Shown here: piece after piece, positions 61,884-64,000 of the stretch
How positions within the stretch are numbered: position 1 is the first letter of the stretch
How the letters are laid out: the number at the start of each line of letters is the position of its first letter
From: Mycolicibacterium rutilum
GTDB lineage: Bacteria > Actinomycetota > Actinomycetes > Mycobacteriales > Mycobacteriaceae
Assembly (NCBI RefSeq): GCF_900108565.1
Contig: NZ_LT629971.1
Location: 186,001 to 250,000 of the forward strand
DNA length: 64,000 nt
Reading direction: 5' to 3'
Made by a program: the position numbers and the translations under genes
Notes under the pieces: model-generated
What the model saw: the letters and a program-made list of their open reading frames with translations, nothing else
Databases searched by the model: none
Told to the model about the DNA's origin: nothing

Positions 61884-62429
61884 TCAGGGGCGGACGACCG
61901 GCCAGAAAAGGTCGAAGAGTCGCGCTTCCCATCCTCTTGAGAGTCGGCCGGTGCGGGCGCGCTCGGCGATGACCGCGCCGACCACGGCGTCGATGAAGGT
62001 GGTGCTGTCGACGTCGGCGCGAAACGACCCGTCGGCCTCGGCCGCGTCGATGACCGACTCCAGATCGGCGCGCTGCTCGGCGAGGATGCGGCGAAAGAGC
62101 TTGTTGAATTCGGGGTCCTCGTCGGTGAGCATCGCGGCAAGACCGCCGAAACCGATGCCGACATCGATGGCCTTGACGGCTTCGCTGATGATCCAGCGCA
62201 GTCGGTCGGGGGCGTCGGCATCCGGCTCGAGCGGGTCGGGGGTGGTGACGCGTGTCAGCGCGGCGGCGAGCATGTCGCGGCGGTCGCGGTGGCGTCGGTA
62301 GATGGTGGTTTTGGCGATGCCCGAGCTCGCGGCCACCGCTTCGACAGTGACGGCCTTGGGTCCCCGGCGGCGCAGCAGCGCGAGCGTGGCGTCGGCGATG
62401 CCGGCGTCGACGTCGGGTCGCGAGGGCAT
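61884..62429 (-). CDS. TetR family transcriptional regulator
   Basis: A 181-residue TetR protein with HTH at about residues 8–52 (ATLALLRRRGPKAVTVEAVAASSGIAKTTIYRRHRDR). It converges on the AraC gene with 3 bases between stops. Upstream it faces a small membrane protein gene across a region with stacked inverted repeats of CGCTAC/GTAGCG, so it most likely represses itself and that gene. Confidence 0.92.
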   Translation of the reverse strand: MPSRPDVDAGIADATLALLRRRGPKAVTVEAVAASSGIAKTTIYRRHRDRRDMLAAALTRVTTPDPLEPDADAPDRLRWIISEAVKAIDVGIGFGGLAAMLTDEDPEFNKLFRRILAEQRADLESVIDAAEADGSFRADVDSTTFIDAVVGAVIAERARTGRLSRGWEARLFDLFWPVVRP

Positions 62430-62471
62430 CAGACCTCCTTTGAACTGCAGGGATGCATCTTGCCGGAAAAA

Positions 62472-62507
62472 CGCTACACTAGGCGTAGCGCTACGCTACA
62501 CGTAGCG
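62472..62507. promoter_or_regulatory. Stacked TetR-type operators
   Basis: CGCTAC (62472–62477) pairs with GTAGCG (62485–62490); CGCTAC (62494–62499) pairs with GTAGCG (62502–62507); and GTAGCGCTAC (62485–62494) is a perfect palindrome linking them. The cluster sits between the TetR gene and the divergent small membrane protein gene. Confidence 0.75.
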
Positions 62508-62544
62508 TTTTATGCGAATCGGATCTTGTGAGGTGAGTGTTTTG

Positions 62545-62895
62545 ATGAGCGTGCTGCGGCGGATTCCGCCGAGGTATGCGATGTCAATCTGTCTGCTGTT
62601 GGCCTTGGCCGCGCTGGGCACGGGCGCGTACGCGCTGGTGGCGGGAAGTGCGGTGGCCGGGATGTTCGCGGCCGGCTTGGTGCTGCTGCTCGCGGCGACG
62701 GCCATCGGATTCCGGATGGTCCCACCGATCCTCGCGCAGTCCACCCGCAATTCAGCGAAAACCCCACGGCGCGAACAGGTTGGCTCGTCCAAGGCGATGT
62801 ACCGCGAGATCAGGGAGAACCACGAGCAATTGCTCCAGGCCGTCGCCGTCCCGGTCGGCGCTCCGACGACGCTCATGGCCCGCCGCAGGGCTTGA
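62545..62895 (+). CDS. Small membrane protein under likely TetR control
   Basis: A 116-residue protein with two close hydrophobic segments (residues 15–32 and 35–58, ICLLLALAALGTGAYALV and AGMFAAGLVLLLAATAIGF) and a polar C-terminal tail. No family is recognised. ATG 62545 is preceded by GAGGTGAG; an ATG at 62512 in the same frame is an alternative and falls next to the operators. A GC-rich hairpin follows the gene. Confidence 0.72.
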   Translation: MSVLRRIPPRYAMSICLLLALAALGTGAYALVAGSAVAGMFAAGLVLLLAATAIGFRMVPPILAQSTRNSAKTPRREQVGSSKAMYREIRENHEQLLQAVAVPVGAPTTLMARRRA

Positions 62896-62920
62896 GGTCG
62901 TCGCGATCGTTGCGAGCTGC

Positions 62921-62945
62921 GCGCGACCGCGCAGGGCGGTCGCGC
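62921..62945 (+). terminator. GC-rich hairpin after the small membrane protein gene
   Basis: Perfect 10-bp stem GCGCGACCGC (62921–62930) / GCGGTCGCGC (62936–62945) with a 5-base loop, 25 bases past the stop. It lacks a U-tract, so it would be a mycobacterial-type terminator at best. Confidence 0.45.
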
Positions 62946-62982
62946 GTAGTCCGCCCCCCGCGCTGAATTTGGCGCTCCGACT

Positions 62983-63027
62983 GCCTCCGCAGCGGTGTTA
63001 GTGTGCGGCTAACGCCGATGCGGAGGC
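62983..63027 (+). promoter_or_regulatory. Large hairpin directly before the ribosome site of the 63037 gene
   Basis: A 19-bp inverted repeat with two mismatches: GCCTCCGCA…GTTAG (62983–63001) and CTAAC…TGCGGAGGC (63009–63027), 7-base loop. It ends immediately before GGTGGAGGG, the likely ribosome site of the gene at 63037. It could act as an RNA switch, attenuator or protein-binding site. Confidence 0.5.
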
Positions 63028-63036
63028 GGTGGAGGG

Positions 63037-63390
63037 ATGATGGGTCTGTTCCGAAAGACGCAACGGCCAGAGCCGGCGCCTGCCGTGGAGGACAAGGTCT
63101 ATTACTCCACTCCGTTCGGTGACACGAAAGACGGTGGGCAGCGGCTGTTCTTGCTTCAACGCGAGGGTGTTCAGTACATGCCGGTCTTTCGCAGCGTGGA
63201 GTCGATGAGGGACTTCTACGAGCGGATGAACCGAGCGGCGTACATGATCCTCGAGGGGGACGTGCAGTCGGTACTCGACACGAATCGCTCCATCGACGCG
63301 ATGAGGAACGTGGGGCTCGTTATTGAGCCGTTCAGCGAGCAGCCGGTCTTGATCATGCCTTCCGGTACTGACTCGCACTCCAGGGAATAA
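63037..63390 (+). CDS. Hypothetical protein, SseB-like features
   Basis: A 117-residue soluble protein. The GQRLFLLQREGVQYMPVFRSVESMRDFY region (residues 34–61, internal part) and IEPFSEQPVLIMP near the end recall the SseB N-terminal fold, but the match is weak. No catalytic residue is visible. It is preceded by a strong GGTGGAGGG ribosome site and a large hairpin. The second ATG (63040) would serve equally well. Confidence 0.75.
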   Translation: MMGLFRKTQRPEPAPAVEDKVYYSTPFGDTKDGGQRLFLLQREGVQYMPVFRSVESMRDFYERMNRAAYMILEGDVQSVLDTNRSIDAMRNVGLVIEPFSEQPVLIMPSGTDSHSRE

Positions 63391-63519
63391 GCAACGGATT
63401 CACCAAAATGCAGCCTCAACCGAGCAGCTCGCACCATTTGTCGCTGCGGGTGGAAGCATCGCCGACACATGGACTTTCGGCTATGTCGGCGGCATCATCG
63501 GCAATATAGTTTGTCCAGA

Positions 63520-64000
63520 ATGAAGACCGTTCCCATCGCGATCCTTTGCGCGCTACTCTTCGGCCCTCTGGGTATCTTGGCGGCGATCTGGGCAGTTCTC
63601 AGCGTCGGGCGGGGCGAGTTTCTGGCAGCCGTCGTGTCGCTTGGTTTCGCGATGTTCTGCTTAGGACTCATCGTCCCGTTTGCCAAGGTCGTTCGCAAGA
63701 AAATATCCCCTGTCGGGGAGTTCGACGGTGAGGGAACAACGATTCGGCCAGATCGCGGCATCGACCTACCGATCCAGATCTCCGTGCTTGGACTGACAGT
63801 GGCGGGCGCTTTGTTCGCGATATTCGGTCCCCTTGGAATGGTGGACATTCCGGTGCCCGTGCAGATGCGCTATGCCATACCGTTCGTCAGCGCGGCGATC
63901 GCGATGATGGGTGCGCCGATCCTGTGGCGAACCCTTCGCCGCGGTAGCTTGCAGTACCTGCGCCTGACGCCTGACGGATTCGTGATCGTTCAGGGCTGGC
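63520..64000 (+). CDS. Membrane protein of unknown function (partial, C-terminus missing)
   Basis: An open frame runs from ATG 63520 to the window edge (160 residues). Two N-terminal helices (about 4–25 and 35–55, AILCALLFGPLGILAAIWAV and AAVVSLGFAMFCLGLIVPF) are followed by a polar loop, then two more (about 85–105 and 120–138). The C-terminal piece YLRLTPDGFVIVQGW looks like the start of a PH-like domain, as in many two-pair membrane proteins of actinobacteria. The full family cannot be told because the gene is cut off. The base composition here is lower in GC than in the neighbours. Confidence 0.75.
   Translation, partial: MKTVPIAILCALLFGPLGILAAIWAVLSVGRGEFLAAVVSLGFAMFCLGLIVPFAKVVRKKISPVGEFDGEGTTIRPDRGIDLPIQISVLGLTVAGALFAIFGPLGMVDIPVPVQMRYAIPFVSAAIAMMGAPILWRTLRRGSLQYLRLTPDGFVIVQGW

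Noticed and set aside
1-64000. Search for tRNA, rRNA, integrase, transposase or phage genes
   Set aside because: No recognisable example was found; gaps between genes are short and hold only the palindromes and hairpins listed.

Overview
This is a 64 kb piece of a high-GC actinobacterial chromosome, almost certainly a rapidly growing mycobacterium (Mycolicibacterium/Mycobacteriaceae). The evidence is a DesA3-type desaturase, Ddn-like and LLM F420 enzymes, DUF5994 proteins, an Lsr2-type DNA-binding domain, the MSMEG_0565–0572-type nitrilase cluster, EptABC/Wadjet genes, frequent GTG starts and 4-base ATGA/GTGA gene overlaps. No rRNA, tRNA, CRISPR array, insertion sequence or phage module was seen. 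Genes are tightly packed and no gene-free stretch exceeds 300 bases.

Layout. 0–9 kb: a truncated FAD monooxygenase, a 2-hydroxyacid dehydrogenase, an SRPBCC–sulfatase pair, a fatty acyl-AMP/CoA ligase converging on a DesA3-like desaturase, a transglutaminase-like protein, and cspA flanked by two DUF5994 genes. 9.3–16.3 kb: a complete-looking Nit1-type cluster (MSMEG_0572 family protein, nitrilase, flavoprotein, radical SAM protein, GNAT–AIR synthase fusion, a second nitrilase fold protein that has lost its catalytic Cys and Glu, and a glycosyltransferase), probably one operon for nitrile/cyanide-type nitrogen. 16.4–25.8 kb: a sulfur-acquisition block with three LLM flavin monooxygenases, an SfnB-like oxidoreductase, a MetNIQ-type importer and two membrane-anchored MetQ-like binding proteins, split into two divergent units around a shared palindromic region.

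26–31 kb: Ddn-like enzymes, an ERCC4 nuclease fused to an Lsr2-like DNA-binding tail, MarR and TetR regulators each with a clear palindromic operator beside its likely target, an RNase H family protein, and a VapBC toxin–antitoxin pair. 31.5–45.8 kb is the defence-like part: a gene broken by a one-base frameshift, a Wadjet/MksFEB (JetABC) operon with no JetD nuclease in this window, a Pif1-like helicase with a degenerate exonuclease region and a BRCT tail, a DUF2293 protein, an XRE/nucleotidyltransferase pair with a perfect 24-bp palindromic operator, and a two-gene unit made of a winged-helix-like protein and a 1,035-residue double-ATPase (AAA + HerA/FtsK-like).

45.9–57.4 kb: housekeeping and accessory genes (YdcF-like protein, LLM F420 enzyme, SDRs including a tandem duplicate pair, TetR, yefM–yoeB, prfC, beta-lactamase-fold hydrolase, DsbA-like protein). 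57.5–61.9 kb: a cobalt-type nitrile hydratase operon (DUF1097 membrane protein, beta subunit, alpha subunit, activator, CbtB, CbtA) divergent from an AraC/GlxA regulator. 61.9–64 kb: a TetR regulator with stacked operators facing a small membrane protein, a hypothetical gene with a large leader hairpin, and a truncated membrane protein.

A dispersed hairpin repeat occurs four times (about 20.23, 25.81, 38.14 and 55.52 kb), three times exactly between convergent genes; it is not explained by any gene and may be a terminator or REP-like family.
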